A stretch of DNA of 27,229 nucleotides from an uncultured Geobacteraceae bacterium (lineage in GTDB: Bacteria > Desulfobacterota > Desulfuromonadia > Geobacterales > Pseudopelobacteraceae): positions 1 to 27,229 of the forward strand of contig CAIRND010000174.1 in NCBI GenBank assembly GCA_903879825.1. Direction: 5' to 3'. Position numbers and translations under genes: made by a program. This document shows, one piece after another, positions 1-8,077 of this stretch. Below the pieces are notes generated by a model, which saw only the letters and a list, made by a program, of their open reading frames with translations, did not search any database and had not been told where the DNA came from. Numbering within the stretch: the stretch's first letter is position 1; each line of letters begins with the position of its first letter.

Positions 1-1
1 G

Positions 2-526
2 ACCTTTACTTTTCTCGAGTTCGCCAAATCGCGGGGAATATCTCTCTCGGTTTTTCCGATTAATCAGGGGGAGGGTTTTTCACATAGACACTCTGATCCT
101 CAATTTCGCGCATCAGAGGACGAACGGCGCCAGATGGCGGAGATTTTTCGTGAACTGGCCCGCTTGCGCCGGGCAGGTGAGCCGCTCTGGGAATACAGCG
201 GCTTCTACGATCTTGCCGCGGAGTATGTGCTTGGTAATCCCGTCGGGCCGTGTGATGCCGGTAACATGTATATAGATCTGAATGCAGACGGGCAGGTGGC
301 AGTCTGTCTGGATCATGAGGGTGTGGGAGATATTCGGCAGACCGGAATCAAGGAGCTTTGGCACAGACTTGACTCCCAACAAGAGAGAATAAAGGTGTGT
401 AGTCGAGAGACTCCATGTTTTTATACCTGCACGTTCAATATTTCTCTCACTGCACGAAATGAATTTACTTTTCTCTGCGAATCAGCACGCGTCAGGATAG
501 GGCAATTTTTAAAGGGTCGTACATAA
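2..526 (+). CDS. Radical SAM/SPASM domain protein, C-terminal part (5' end outside window)
   Basis: The frame is open from the first bases of the window to TAA at 524-526, giving 174 residues with no start visible, so this is the 3' end of a longer gene. The C-terminal half has the cysteine pattern of a SPASM/twitch auxiliary Fe-S domain. There is a Cys in GPCDAG, then a beta-strand region with an N-A-D-G turn and a Cys in VAVCLDH, then a final cluster with spacing C-x6-C-x3-C (CSRETPCFYTC). The phrase 'GDIRQTGIKELW' matches the usual SPASM text before the last Cys cluster. The SAM-binding CxxxCxxC motif would lie upstream, off the window, so assignment as a radical SAM enzyme rests on this C-terminal domain. 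The stop overlaps the next start (TAATG), so it is probably co-translated with the flavoprotein. The substrate is unknown; the context suggests glycan or lipid modification. Confidence 0.75.
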   Translation, partial: TFTFLEFAKSRGISLSVFPINQGEGFSHRHSDPQFRASEDERRQMAEIFRELARLRRAGEPLWEYSGFYDLAAEYVLGNPVGPCDAGNMYIDLNADGQVAVCLDHEGVGDIRQTGIKELWHRLDSQQERIKVCSRETPCFYTCTFNISLTARNEFTFLCESARVRIGQFLKGRT

Positions 527-1974
527 TGGCTGACCATCAGAACAAAAATCATGTTGATGTCGTTGTAATCGGTGCGGGTCCGGCCGGTTTAACTGCAGCA
601 TACGAACTTACCCGCCTTGAAATTCCAGTAGTAGTTATCGAACAGGATTCTCTGGTTGGTGGGTTAGCCCGTACCGTGGAGTACCGAGGTTTTCGTTTCG
701 ACATCGGTGGCCACCGTTTTTTCACCAAAATTGCTTCACTGCAGAGTCTCTGGCAAACCATTCTTGGGGCTGATCTGCTGATACGTCCACGTCTTTCACG
801 CATTTTCTATGGAGGACTTTTTTTTGATTACCCGCTGAAGCCGCTGAATGCCTTGCGGAATCTTGGTGTCGGCGAGAGTCTGCTTATTCTGGGTAGTTAT
901 ATTTTGAGCAAAATTGCCCCTGTTTCTCCTGAGACAAGCTTTGCAGATTGGGTCTCTAACCGCTTTGGAACACGTTTGTATCGGAAATTTTTTGAATCAT
1001 ATACAGAGAAGGTCTGGGGAATTCCCTGTCACACCATCAGTGCTGAGTGGGCTGCTCAGAGAATTCAGGAACTATCTCTGCTTACAACTCTTACGAACAT
1101 GTTTTTTAGCAACCGGTTCAGGAAAAATACGCAGTCAATCAAAACTTTGATTGAAGAATTTCTCTATCCCCGGCTTGGTCCGGGTATGATGTGGGATGCC
1201 TTCCAGAGAGAAATAATCAGAAGTGGCGGAGTCGTTCAACTTGAAAGCACGGTTGTTAGTTTGCACCATGATGGTGAGCGAATTATCGCTGTTGATGTGA
1301 TGAATGGCAAGGAACAGTCAGTGTTTCACCCAAAATATATAATTTCGTCCATGCCGCTGCTTCATCTGGTTCATGCGCTATCCCCCTTGGCTCCTGAAAG
1401 GGTTATTGCAGCGGCTGGTTCTCTGAAATATCGGGACTTCGTGACTGTGGCACTGATAGTTGACGCAGCTACACTGTTTCAGGATAACTGGATTTATGTG
1501 CATGACGATTCGGTTCGAGTTGGCCGAATACAGAATTATAAAAATTGGAGCCCCGACATGGTGCCAGACCAGTCAAAAACCTGTCTCGGTATGGAGTATT
1601 TCTGCACGGCTGGTGATGATCTCTGGTTAATGCCAGATCAGGACTTGGTGCTTCTGGCGACGCAAGAACTGTCGGCCATCGGCTTGGCAAGAAAAGATAT
1701 GATAAAAGACGGGGTTGTTGTTAGAATGCCTAAAGCCTACCCTGTCTATGATGAAGAGTATCCGAAGGCAGTGGCAACGATCCGGGAATATCTAGACCGG
1801 TTCGTTAATCTTCAGGTTGTCGGTCGTAACGGCATGCACCGTTACAACAATATGGATCATTCGATGTTAACGGGCATGATGGCAGTTCAGAATTTATCCG
1901 GGGGAAAACATGATCTCTGGGCTATTAACGCCGACGAAGAGTACCATGAGATAGACAATGAACAAGCAGAGTAA
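526..1974 (+). CDS. FAD-dependent oxidoreductase, UDP-galactopyranose mutase / HemY-like
   Basis: 482 residues. An N-terminal dinucleotide-binding motif GAGPAG (16-21) is followed by an acidic strand end and GGLART (45-50). RFDIGGHRFFT (57-67) is the FAD-contact signature of the amine oxidase / protoporphyrinogen oxidase / UDP-galactopyranose mutase superfamily. The C-terminus (GRNGMHRYNNMDHSMLTG) is the FAD-closing segment seen in mutase-like members. Full-length UDP-galactopyranose mutases are about 370-400 residues, so this is a longer relative, of the kind often annotated only as 'NAD(P)/FAD-dependent oxidoreductase' in polysaccharide clusters. It may isomerise or oxidise a nucleotide or lipid-linked sugar; the substrate cannot be read from sequence. 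The ATG at 526 overlaps the upstream stop by one base. It converges with the minus-strand gene across only 36 bases, with no clear terminator between them. Confidence 0.8.
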   Translation: MADHQNKNHVDVVVIGAGPAGLTAAYELTRLEIPVVVIEQDSLVGGLARTVEYRGFRFDIGGHRFFTKIASLQSLWQTILGADLLIRPRLSRIFYGGLFFDYPLKPLNALRNLGVGESLLILGSYILSKIAPVSPETSFADWVSNRFGTRLYRKFFESYTEKVWGIPCHTISAEWAAQRIQELSLLTTLTNMFFSNRFRKNTQSIKTLIEEFLYPRLGPGMMWDAFQREIIRSGGVVQLESTVVSLHHDGERIIAVDVMNGKEQSVFHPKYIISSMPLLHLVHALSPLAPERVIAAAGSLKYRDFVTVALIVDAATLFQDNWIYVHDDSVRVGRIQNYKNWSPDMVPDQSKTCLGMEYFCTAGDDLWLMPDQDLVLLATQELSAIGLARKDMIKDGVVVRMPKAYPVYDEEYPKAVATIREYLDRFVNLQVVGRNGMHRYNNMDHSMLTGMMAVQNLSGGKHDLWAINADEEYHEIDNEQAE

Positions 1975-2010
1975 TGTTTCGTAAGAATAGCGACTTACAA
2001 CAACTTTCGA

Positions 2011-3909
2011 CTATTTTGGGCTTCCGTTGGCTGTTCCTCTCTTTCTTCGCTCAGCTTCCATAAGCATTTCCGTGGCTCTCTGGTTTCCCGGACTCATGCC
2101 CAGTACGGTACGACACTCTTCAATGACAGCGTCTACCAACCCCTTTTCCATTAAAGCATATGAGTAATTGTTCCGGTATTCCACAAAATCAGGATCGTAC
2201 TTGACCGCCAGTTTAAACTCTTCTATCGCACTGTCAAACTCCTTTAGAAGGGTGTAGTTTACCCCGATTTCACAATGGATTTTGGCAAAAAGAGTCGCCT
2301 CCACCTTGCTAAGGGCAAGAGCCTTCTGATACATGGAAATGGACTCTCTGTATTGTCCCAAGTTTTTGTATATCAAGCCAAGATTGAACCATGCCTCCAT
2401 ATAGTTCGGGTTAAGCTTTACCGCGGCCTGGAACTCCGGAAGAGCAGCATTATATTGTTTGGCGTACAGGTACCCGATGCCGAGGATGTTGTGCGGTCTG
2501 GCTTTTTCCGGACTTTTTGTGACGGTGTCATGCCAGATGCTCTGCCAATTGCGCCAGACGCGGTTCCGGGCGTAGGTGGCTCCGGAAAACGTAACGGCTA
2601 CTATCACCAGAAGTAAGGCAGCAGCCTTGTTTATAGCGGGTATTCGGCTTTTTAAATAGCTGGTAGCGTTGAAAACAAGTGCGACCAGCGCCAGCAAAAA
2701 ACCAATTGATGGCAGGTAGACGCGGTGCTCGAAGATCACATCGGTAATCGGAATAACGCTAGATTCCACCGAAATGGTAATGAAGAACCAGAGGATGCCA
2801 AAGGCAATCAATCGTGATAAATGATGAAATTCGAGTGTTGGCAGAGGTTCACTTTTTTTAGTTGCGGTGGTAGCCTTTTGGAGCGTACGTACTGAACGAG
2901 CATAAAGGTAGATTGCAGCTCCCAGTAGTGAGAGGAGAAATATAAAACTGAGGAGTGGTCGGAGCTCCATAAAAGAATGATAGACCGGATAGTCATAGTC
3001 AAGGTTCTGGTTGACCGGAAATAGCAACAGGCGGAGGTAGGTCACAATTACGCTGAACTGTGTGCAGAGATATTCCCACCGTGAAAGTGGCGAATCAAGT
3101 ACTGTTGCGGAACTGACGTCGGAAAGAATGTCTCCGGCTCCTTTATGGATGCGCATCATGGTGAGCGGAATGATCGCACCCGTAAGGACCAGGGGAGTCA
3201 ATAAGGCAAGCAGTCGCTTCCCGGGCGTGCCGAAGAAAGTCACCTCGTACAGTATGACGACTATCGGCAGGGTAAAGGCGATCTCTTTGGTTTTCATGGC
3301 AAGCACGGCTGTTATAAGTGACAGGATGTAAAATGGCAGCCGTGTGCGGGATAGTAGCAAGGCGCCATTCTCTTTGGCCAACCTCCATTTGAGATGGAGT
3401 GAGAGTGTCGCCAGAAACAGCAGGGTTGTCAGGGAAGTCAAGCGCTGAACTATGTAAGTTACTGCCTGAGTCTGAAGGGGATGGCAGACAAAAAGGAGTG
3501 CTACGGCGAAAGCAAACAGGCCGCTGTTTTGAGAGAGAGCGGAATCTTTGAAAAATGGTGTGCGAAAGGTCTGCCGGATCAGGCTGTAGACCAGAAATGC
3601 GTTGATAATATGTATCGCCAGATTAACAATATGGTAGCCGGCGACATTCAGTCCGCCAAACTGGAAATTAAGGGCGAAGGTCAGGTAACCAAAAGCCCGG
3701 TTTGGGAGGAAATTGTAGCCGCTCCCGTTAGTAAAAAAATTGTCCAGCCCCTGAACTATAGAGTTAAGCTGGATGGAGCCTTCGTCGTCAAACAGAAAAG
3801 GTACGCTGAACGTATTCGAGTAGATGAAAAAGGCAACGAAATAGATAATCAGCAGATGAACCAAGATGCTGTCCGAAAAACGAGAAGGGGGGGCTTTGGT
3901 GCTGTTCAT
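2011..3909 (-). CDS. Polytopic GT-C-like membrane protein with C-terminal TPRs (TMTC-like)
   Basis: 632 residues from the ATG at 3909, which has AAAAGG about 8 bases upstream. A TTG at 3975 in the same frame lies about 12 bases after the -10 element of the promoter at 3987-4015 and is probably leader. The N-terminus has a membrane segment (about 15-31), then an outside loop with the acidic triplet DDE (41-43), the position of the catalytic Asp in GT-C transferases such as PMT. Many further hydrophobic segments follow to about 450. The motif DVIFEHRVYLPSIGF and the region around LLLFPVNQNLDYDYP resemble TMTC proteins (DUF1736 plus TPRs), which are protein O-mannosyltransferases in animals. About four TPR units (NPNYMEAWFNLGLIYKNLG type) fill 467-620. 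I infer a transferase using a polyprenyl-phosphate sugar, with its TPRs presumably outside the inner membrane. It is the only gene in the region facing the other way. Confidence 0.75.
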   Translation of the reverse strand: MNSTKAPPSRFSDSILVHLLIIYFVAFFIYSNTFSVPFLFDDEGSIQLNSIVQGLDNFFTNGSGYNFLPNRAFGYLTFALNFQFGGLNVAGYHIVNLAIHIINAFLVYSLIRQTFRTPFFKDSALSQNSGLFAFAVALLFVCHPLQTQAVTYIVQRLTSLTTLLFLATLSLHLKWRLAKENGALLLSRTRLPFYILSLITAVLAMKTKEIAFTLPIVVILYEVTFFGTPGKRLLALLTPLVLTGAIIPLTMMRIHKGAGDILSDVSSATVLDSPLSRWEYLCTQFSVIVTYLRLLLFPVNQNLDYDYPVYHSFMELRPLLSFIFLLSLLGAAIYLYARSVRTLQKATTATKKSEPLPTLEFHHLSRLIAFGILWFFITISVESSVIPITDVIFEHRVYLPSIGFLLALVALVFNATSYLKSRIPAINKAAALLLVIVAVTFSGATYARNRVWRNWQSIWHDTVTKSPEKARPHNILGIGYLYAKQYNAALPEFQAAVKLNPNYMEAWFNLGLIYKNLGQYRESISMYQKALALSKVEATLFAKIHCEIGVNYTLLKEFDSAIEEFKLAVKYDPDFVEYRNNYSYALMEKGLVDAVIEECRTVLGMSPGNQRATEMLMEAERRKRGTANGSPK

Positions 3910-3986
3910 ACGGAAGCCTTTTAAGACAGAGTTTATAAAAGGTGCTGCCTGGCTGCGATAACATCGGGCAAGCAATTTCGGCGGGG

Positions 3987-4015
3987 ACTATAGCACAGGA
4001 TGTTGTGGATGGCAA
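3987..4015 (-). promoter_or_regulatory. Sigma-70-type promoter for the TPR/GT-C gene
   Basis: Read on the minus strand, TTGCCA (4015-4010) and TATAGT (3992-3987) are separated by exactly 17 bases. That matches the -35 TTGACA at four of six positions and the -10 TATAAT at five of six. Transcription would begin near 3980, giving a leader of about 70 bases before the ATG at 3909. Confidence 0.55.
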
Positions 4016-4139
4016 TTAGTGCCAGAATGTTCGGATTTTGGCGCAGTTGAATATATCCAGACAACTATCACATTCGTATACAGATGAATAGTCTGTCGTT
4101 GCGCCAGTCAAGAGGATTCCATTTATATTCATATTAAAG

Positions 4140-4169
4140 TTGACAGGTTCACAAATATACAAAGATAAT
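4140..4169 (+). promoter_or_regulatory. Candidate sigma-70 promoter abutting the flippase start
   Basis: A perfect TTGACA (4140-4145) and GATAAT (4164-4169) lie 18 bases apart on the plus strand. The expected start of transcription is near 4176, that is, at the flippase ATG (4175-4177). This would give a leaderless or nearly leaderless message, which fits the lack of a recognisable Shine-Dalgarno sequence before that ATG. A weaker TATATT at 4124-4129 could be the -10 of an alternative promoter leaving a leader of about 40 bases. Confidence 0.4.
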
Positions 4170-4174
4170 GCGCT

Positions 4175-5524
4175 ATGAATCGATCCTGGCAACGCTTTCT
4201 CCCGACCGCAATTCAAAAAAAACTTGAACCGTACCAACATCTCCGCAAGGCTATCGCCAACACCGGCTGGTTGATGGGAGATCAAGTGTTTCGTCTCGCA
4301 GCCGGGCTCCTGGTTGGAGTTTGGTTGGCGCGCTATCTGGGGCCGGAACAACAGGGATTGATCAGTTACGCATCAGCATTTACTTCGCTATTCGCTATTA
4401 TTGCCACTCTGGGATTGGATGAAATAGTTATCAGAGAGATCGTTCGGGAGCCTGAATCTTCGGATGAAATTACCGGCACAGCTTTCTTTATGAAACTTGC
4501 CGGTGGCGTTATTACCCTTATCGTTACAGTCATTGCGATAACACTTACCCGTCCAGAAAACCATACGGTGCTTTTGTTAACCAGTATTCTTGCGACAGGC
4601 ACCATATTCCAGTCATTTAATGTTATTGACTGCTGGTTCCAGTCCCAGGTCGCTGCAAGATATACAGTAATGGCAAGAAATGCATCTTTTGTACTAATAG
4701 TTCTTGCCAAAGCTCTGCTTATTTTCCTGAAAGCTCCACTAGTTGCGTTTGCCTTTGCCGGAGTAGCAGAAATAGCATTGGCGGCAGGTGGCCTCGTCTT
4801 AGTGTATCACCGCCTGGGGCACAGGATTTCGTTCTGGCGCTTCAAGTGGTCGCTGGCAAAGAGTCTGCTCAAATACAGCTGGCCGCTCATCCTTGCTGAT
4901 GCACTCATAACAGTGTACATGAGAATAGACCAGATCATGCTTGGCAGTATGGTTGGTGACAAGGCTGTAGGACTTTATTCCGTTGTCGTACGAATTTCTG
5001 AGGCCTGGTATTTTATTCCCGGAGCAATTGTTGCTTCAGTATATCCGGTTCTTATTAAACTGCGTGAAGAAGACAGGGAAGCATACCTGCAACAGCTGCA
5101 ACGTCTCTACACGTTTCTTGTCTGGCTGGCACTGGCCGTTGCAGTCCCTTTCACTTTCATATCGACGTTTCTAGTAACCGCCCTTTTTGGTCAACAGTAT
5201 TCTGCTGCGGGAAATGTCCTTTCTGTTCATATATGGACTGCTGTCTTTATTTTTTATGGTATTGGCAAGAGTGTTTTTATACAGTGCGAAAACATGCAAA
5301 AATTCTGTTTAGTCTGTACCGCTGCAGGAGCAATACTTAATATAGTCCTGAACATATATTTGATCCCACGGTATGACATCATGGGCGCTGCAATTGCAAC
5401 ACTGTGCGCTCAGATCGCTGCTTCAACGATAATTCCCGCTATGTATAAACCGGACAGGATAAACGTCAGGATGTTTTTGAAGTCCTTTTTCTTTGTAAGC
5501 TTTTTTCGTAAGAAATCTTGGTAG
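4175..5524 (+). CDS. Oligosaccharide flippase, Wzx/MATE-MOP type
   Basis: 449 residues with roughly a dozen hydrophobic segments. It opens with the classic flippase N-terminus: NTGWLMGDQVFRLAAGLLVG (28-47), then VWLARYLGPEQQGLISYASA, both hallmarks of the polysaccharide biosynthesis protein family in the MOP superfamily. The mid-region MRIDQIMLGSMVGDKAVGLY is the second conserved family block. It should translocate a lipid-linked oligosaccharide from the cytoplasmic to the outer face of the inner membrane. It is the first gene of the long plus-strand cluster. The ATG lacks an obvious Shine-Dalgarno sequence and sits at the predicted transcription start (see 4140-4169). The length is normal, though the hydrophobic C-terminal tail ends abruptly with FRKKSW. 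The flippase call is secure; the substrate is unknown. Confidence 0.9.
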   Translation: MNRSWQRFLPTAIQKKLEPYQHLRKAIANTGWLMGDQVFRLAAGLLVGVWLARYLGPEQQGLISYASAFTSLFAIIATLGLDEIVIREIVREPESSDEITGTAFFMKLAGGVITLIVTVIAITLTRPENHTVLLLTSILATGTIFQSFNVIDCWFQSQVAARYTVMARNASFVLIVLAKALLIFLKAPLVAFAFAGVAEIALAAGGLVLVYHRLGHRISFWRFKWSLAKSLLKYSWPLILADALITVYMRIDQIMLGSMVGDKAVGLYSVVVRISEAWYFIPGAIVASVYPVLIKLREEDREAYLQQLQRLYTFLVWLALAVAVPFTFISTFLVTALFGQQYSAAGNVLSVHIWTAVFIFYGIGKSVFIQCENMQKFCLVCTAAGAILNIVLNIYLIPRYDIMGAAIATLCAQIAASTIIPAMYKPDRINVRMFLKSFFFVSFFRKKSW

Positions 5525-5600
5525 TTGCTGGGTAAATCCTGATGATGATTGATGCGATGCACGACACTCTTGAAATACGCAACAGCAAGGAACCTGACAC

Positions 5601-6640
5601 ATGCCAACTAGAGAAATTTTATACCAGGGAAACATTTCAATACGAAATTTGCCCATTAACTTCAATGAATCTGACCGGGAAATATTTGGATCTTCGCTGA
5701 AGAGCACTATCCCCGCGACCATGTTGCTGCAACTGGATGATATTTCTGTAAATTCTGATAGTATACTGTTTCGTGGATGCACCGTTCTTCCAGAATCATT
5801 TCCTCCTTCTCCTGATGTGTTAGATGCCTGGACGGGCTCGATACCAAATATAAAATTTATACTGAAAGAATGCATATTCAGGCGTTACGAAAACATTGAC
5901 AGGAAAACATTCTGGATCACGGATGAATGGAGTAAAGCATATTTCCACTGGATGACTGATGCTCTACCACGGTTATTCGCCATAAAAAAATAATAGGAGA
6001 TGCGACATTACTGTTGCCTGGCTCATGTCAAAATATGAGTTATATTGAACCTTCTTTAAAGCCTTTCAGAATCAAAAATGTAAAATTTGTCAATAAGACC
6101 GTACGATGCAAAAAGCTTCTAATACCAACTCACACCGCATTGAGCGGAAATTATAATGAAACTATAATCAATGAGTTAAGGACCTTATTTACTGACTTTT
6201 ACAAAAACACGCAAAAAAAGCAAACGAATGACAAAGTGTATATAAGCCGTGGGAAGGCGCACTGCAGAAAGATAATTAACGAAAATGAATGTATAGCGGT
6301 TCTTGAAAAGTTTGGGTTTAAAACCATTTTCTTTGAAGATCACTCTTTTGAGAATCAGGTAAAGATAGCTTCAAATGCTAAGTACCTGATTCCAAATCAT
6401 GGTGCAGGCCTAACAAATATGCTTTTTTTGCAGCCTGGCAGCAATATTTTAGAGCTGAGAAAAAAAGGTGATTCTCATAATAATTGCTATTTTTCTTTGG
6501 CATCCACCCTTGATTTGAATTATTTTTATCAAATCTGTGACTCTATGAATCCTGACGAGAATGCATTAACGGCAGATTTGATCGTAGATTGTCAACTATT
6601 GCAAAGAAATATTGATCACATGTTATCTATTTCTAACTGA
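5601..6640 (+). pseudogene. GT61-type glycosyltransferase interrupted by a -1 frameshift
   Basis: Two reading frames together encode one GT61 (DUF563) transferase. The first runs 5601-5993 (130 residues) and ends just after YFHWMTDALPRL (114-125), the central family motif; AAGGA precedes its ATG. The second frame, open through 5984-6640, continues directly with IIGDATLLLPGS. It then carries the C-terminal motifs VYISRGKAHCRKIINENE, a GF...FFEDHSFENQVKIA block and NHGAGLTNMLFLQPG. Adding one base to the A7 run at 5984-5990 gives an uninterrupted protein of about 346 residues, the normal family size. The break is therefore a one-base loss, a recoding or slippage site, or a sequence error. The gene is AT-rich relative to most neighbours (19 of 60 G+C in 6181-6240). 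GT61 enzymes transfer sugars such as xylose or GlcNAc; the specificity here is unknown. Confidence 0.8.
5984..5990 (+). other. A-AAA-AAA slippery heptamer just before the GT61 stop
   Basis: In the upstream reading frame the last codons are ATA AAA AAA TAA, so the run is phased as A-AAA-AAA, the X-XXY-YYZ form of a -1 slippery site. A -1 slip, or transcripts carrying one extra A, would join the two halves of the GT61 protein exactly. AGGAG lies downstream (5995-5999), not in the upstream position that stimulates frameshifting in E. coli, and I see no strong stem-loop after the run. Functional recoding is therefore possible but unproven. Confidence 0.4.
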
Positions 6641-6655
6641 CTCGTGAGAGAATAC

Positions 6656-8077
6656 ATGAAAATCCTGTTTACTAACCCACCATGGCACAAAAACGGCCGT
6701 TATGGTGTTCGAGCCGGCTCAAGATGGCCTTTTACTCTTCCTGCATATGATGCGCGATCGCTGGGATACATTCCTTTTCCGTTTTTTCTCGCTTATACTG
6801 CCGCATACGTCCTTCAATTGGAGGGCGTTTCCGTTGAGGCCATCGATGCTATAGCCGAAGGACTGACTGAGGAAGAATATTTCAAGAAAATCACCGCTTC
6901 AAATCCGGATGTAGTAGTTGCTGAAACATCCCCGCCCTCTCTTGAAGAAGACTTGAAACTTGCAACAAAAACCAGGCTACTTCTGCCTCATCTCACTTAC
7001 ATAGTGACAGGACCACAAACTCCTAAATCAGTGCACGAAATACTGACATATAATCCCACAATCGATTTTGCAACTTTTGGAGAATATGAATGGACCATAC
7101 GGGAGCTGATCGCCGGACTTAGGGACGGAAATTCAGATTCTGGTTCCATTAAAGGTCTGGGTTATCGCAATAACGAAGTATTTTTGACAGAGAGAAGAAA
7201 CCTTGGCGATCTTTCAGAACTTCCGTGGCCTGCTTGGGACCTGTTTCCGATGAAAAATTATCGCGACTACTTCACCGATTTCCCAGCACCAATGGTAAAC
7301 ATGGTTGCAAGCCGGGGTTGCCCCTATTCCTGCAGTTTTTGTCTCTGGCCTGATGTTATGTACGGTGGACAGAACTACCGGACAAGGTCTCCGAAAGATA
7401 TCGTTGCCGAAATGGAACACCTTGTTACGACGTATGGCTTTCGTACTATTTATTTCGATGATGACACATTCAATATAGGAAAAGAGCGTATGCTGGCTCT
7501 TTGCAACGAAATCACATCAAAGGGACTGACTGTGGCCTGGGCAGCAATGGCTAGAGCTGACACCTTTGACGAGGAAACGATCACGGCAATGCGAGCTGCA
7601 GGCCTTTATGCAATCAAGTACGGAGTTGAGTCGGGAAACCAGGAATTACTTGATCGATCCGGAAAGAAACTTAACCTCGACACAGTCCGCAAAACAGTCG
7701 CTATATCCAAAGCCGTTGGTATCAAAGTCCACTTGACATTCACTGTCGGACTTCCAGGCGAGACTCAGCAATCCATTTCACAAACCATAAATCTTGCTAT
7801 GGAATTGGATCCGGATTCCGTTCAGATGTCAATAGCGACTCCATTTCCAGGGACTAAGCTTTATTTGGAGACAATAGAGAACGGTACTTTGCTGACTGAT
7901 AATGCTTCACTTTTTGACAGTTCTACGACGTGTATGATAAAGAATGAAGAGCTTTCGGCAAAGGAGATTGAAACTTCTCTGGAAAGATTTGCCGTGCTAT
8001 GGGGAAAACGGCAACGCAAGAAATCCCTTAAAAAACGATTTGTCGGACTATGTCATCGTGTAATGAGGAAACAATGA
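6656..8077 (+). CDS. B12-binding-type radical SAM protein
   Basis: 473 residues from the ATG at 6656, chosen over a GTG at 6644 because GAGAG sits 5-6 bases upstream and the protein then starts directly with MKILFTNPPW. That opening is the first strand of the cobalamin-binding Rossmann domain found in class B radical SAM enzymes. The N-terminal domain (about 1-150) includes VTGPQTP and a FGEYEWTIRELI segment equivalent to the family's 'GEGE' motif; the cobalamin DxHxxG motif is absent, as in many members. The radical SAM core has SRGCPYSCSFC with Cys 222, 226 and 229 as [4Fe-4S] ligands, followed by YFDDDTFN and KYGVESGNQE. Known class B enzymes methylate unreactive carbons or rearrange rings; the substrate here is not known. 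It overlaps the next glycosyltransferase by four bases (ATGA), so they are probably translated together. Confidence 0.85.
   Translation: MKILFTNPPWHKNGRYGVRAGSRWPFTLPAYDARSLGYIPFPFFLAYTAAYVLQLEGVSVEAIDAIAEGLTEEEYFKKITASNPDVVVAETSPPSLEEDLKLATKTRLLLPHLTYIVTGPQTPKSVHEILTYNPTIDFATFGEYEWTIRELIAGLRDGNSDSGSIKGLGYRNNEVFLTERRNLGDLSELPWPAWDLFPMKNYRDYFTDFPAPMVNMVASRGCPYSCSFCLWPDVMYGGQNYRTRSPKDIVAEMEHLVTTYGFRTIYFDDDTFNIGKERMLALCNEITSKGLTVAWAAMARADTFDEETITAMRAAGLYAIKYGVESGNQELLDRSGKKLNLDTVRKTVAISKAVGIKVHLTFTVGLPGETQQSISQTINLAMELDPDSVQMSIATPFPGTKLYLETIENGTLLTDNASLFDSSTTCMIKNEELSAKEIETSLERFAVLWGKRQRKKSLKKRFVGLCHRVMRKQ

Noticed and set aside
1980..1998. GTAAG...CTTAC inverted repeat between the convergent genes as a terminator
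   Set aside because: The stem is only five pairs and AT-rich, with no T-run on either side.
3481..3924. Plus-strand open frame of 147 codons opposite the start of the TPR/GT-C gene
   Set aside because: Antisense shadow; the minus-strand protein has membrane segments, the DDE loop and TPRs, and the plus-strand translation shows no domain.
3907..3975. Upstream TTG start (3975) for the TPR/GT-C gene
   Set aside because: It lies about 12 bases after the -10 element of the predicted promoter; the ATG at 3909 has AAAAGG at proper spacing.
5423..5875. Minus-strand open frame of 150 codons spanning the flippase end and the GT61 start
   Set aside because: Antisense to family motifs on both sides, with no ribosome-binding site or domain.
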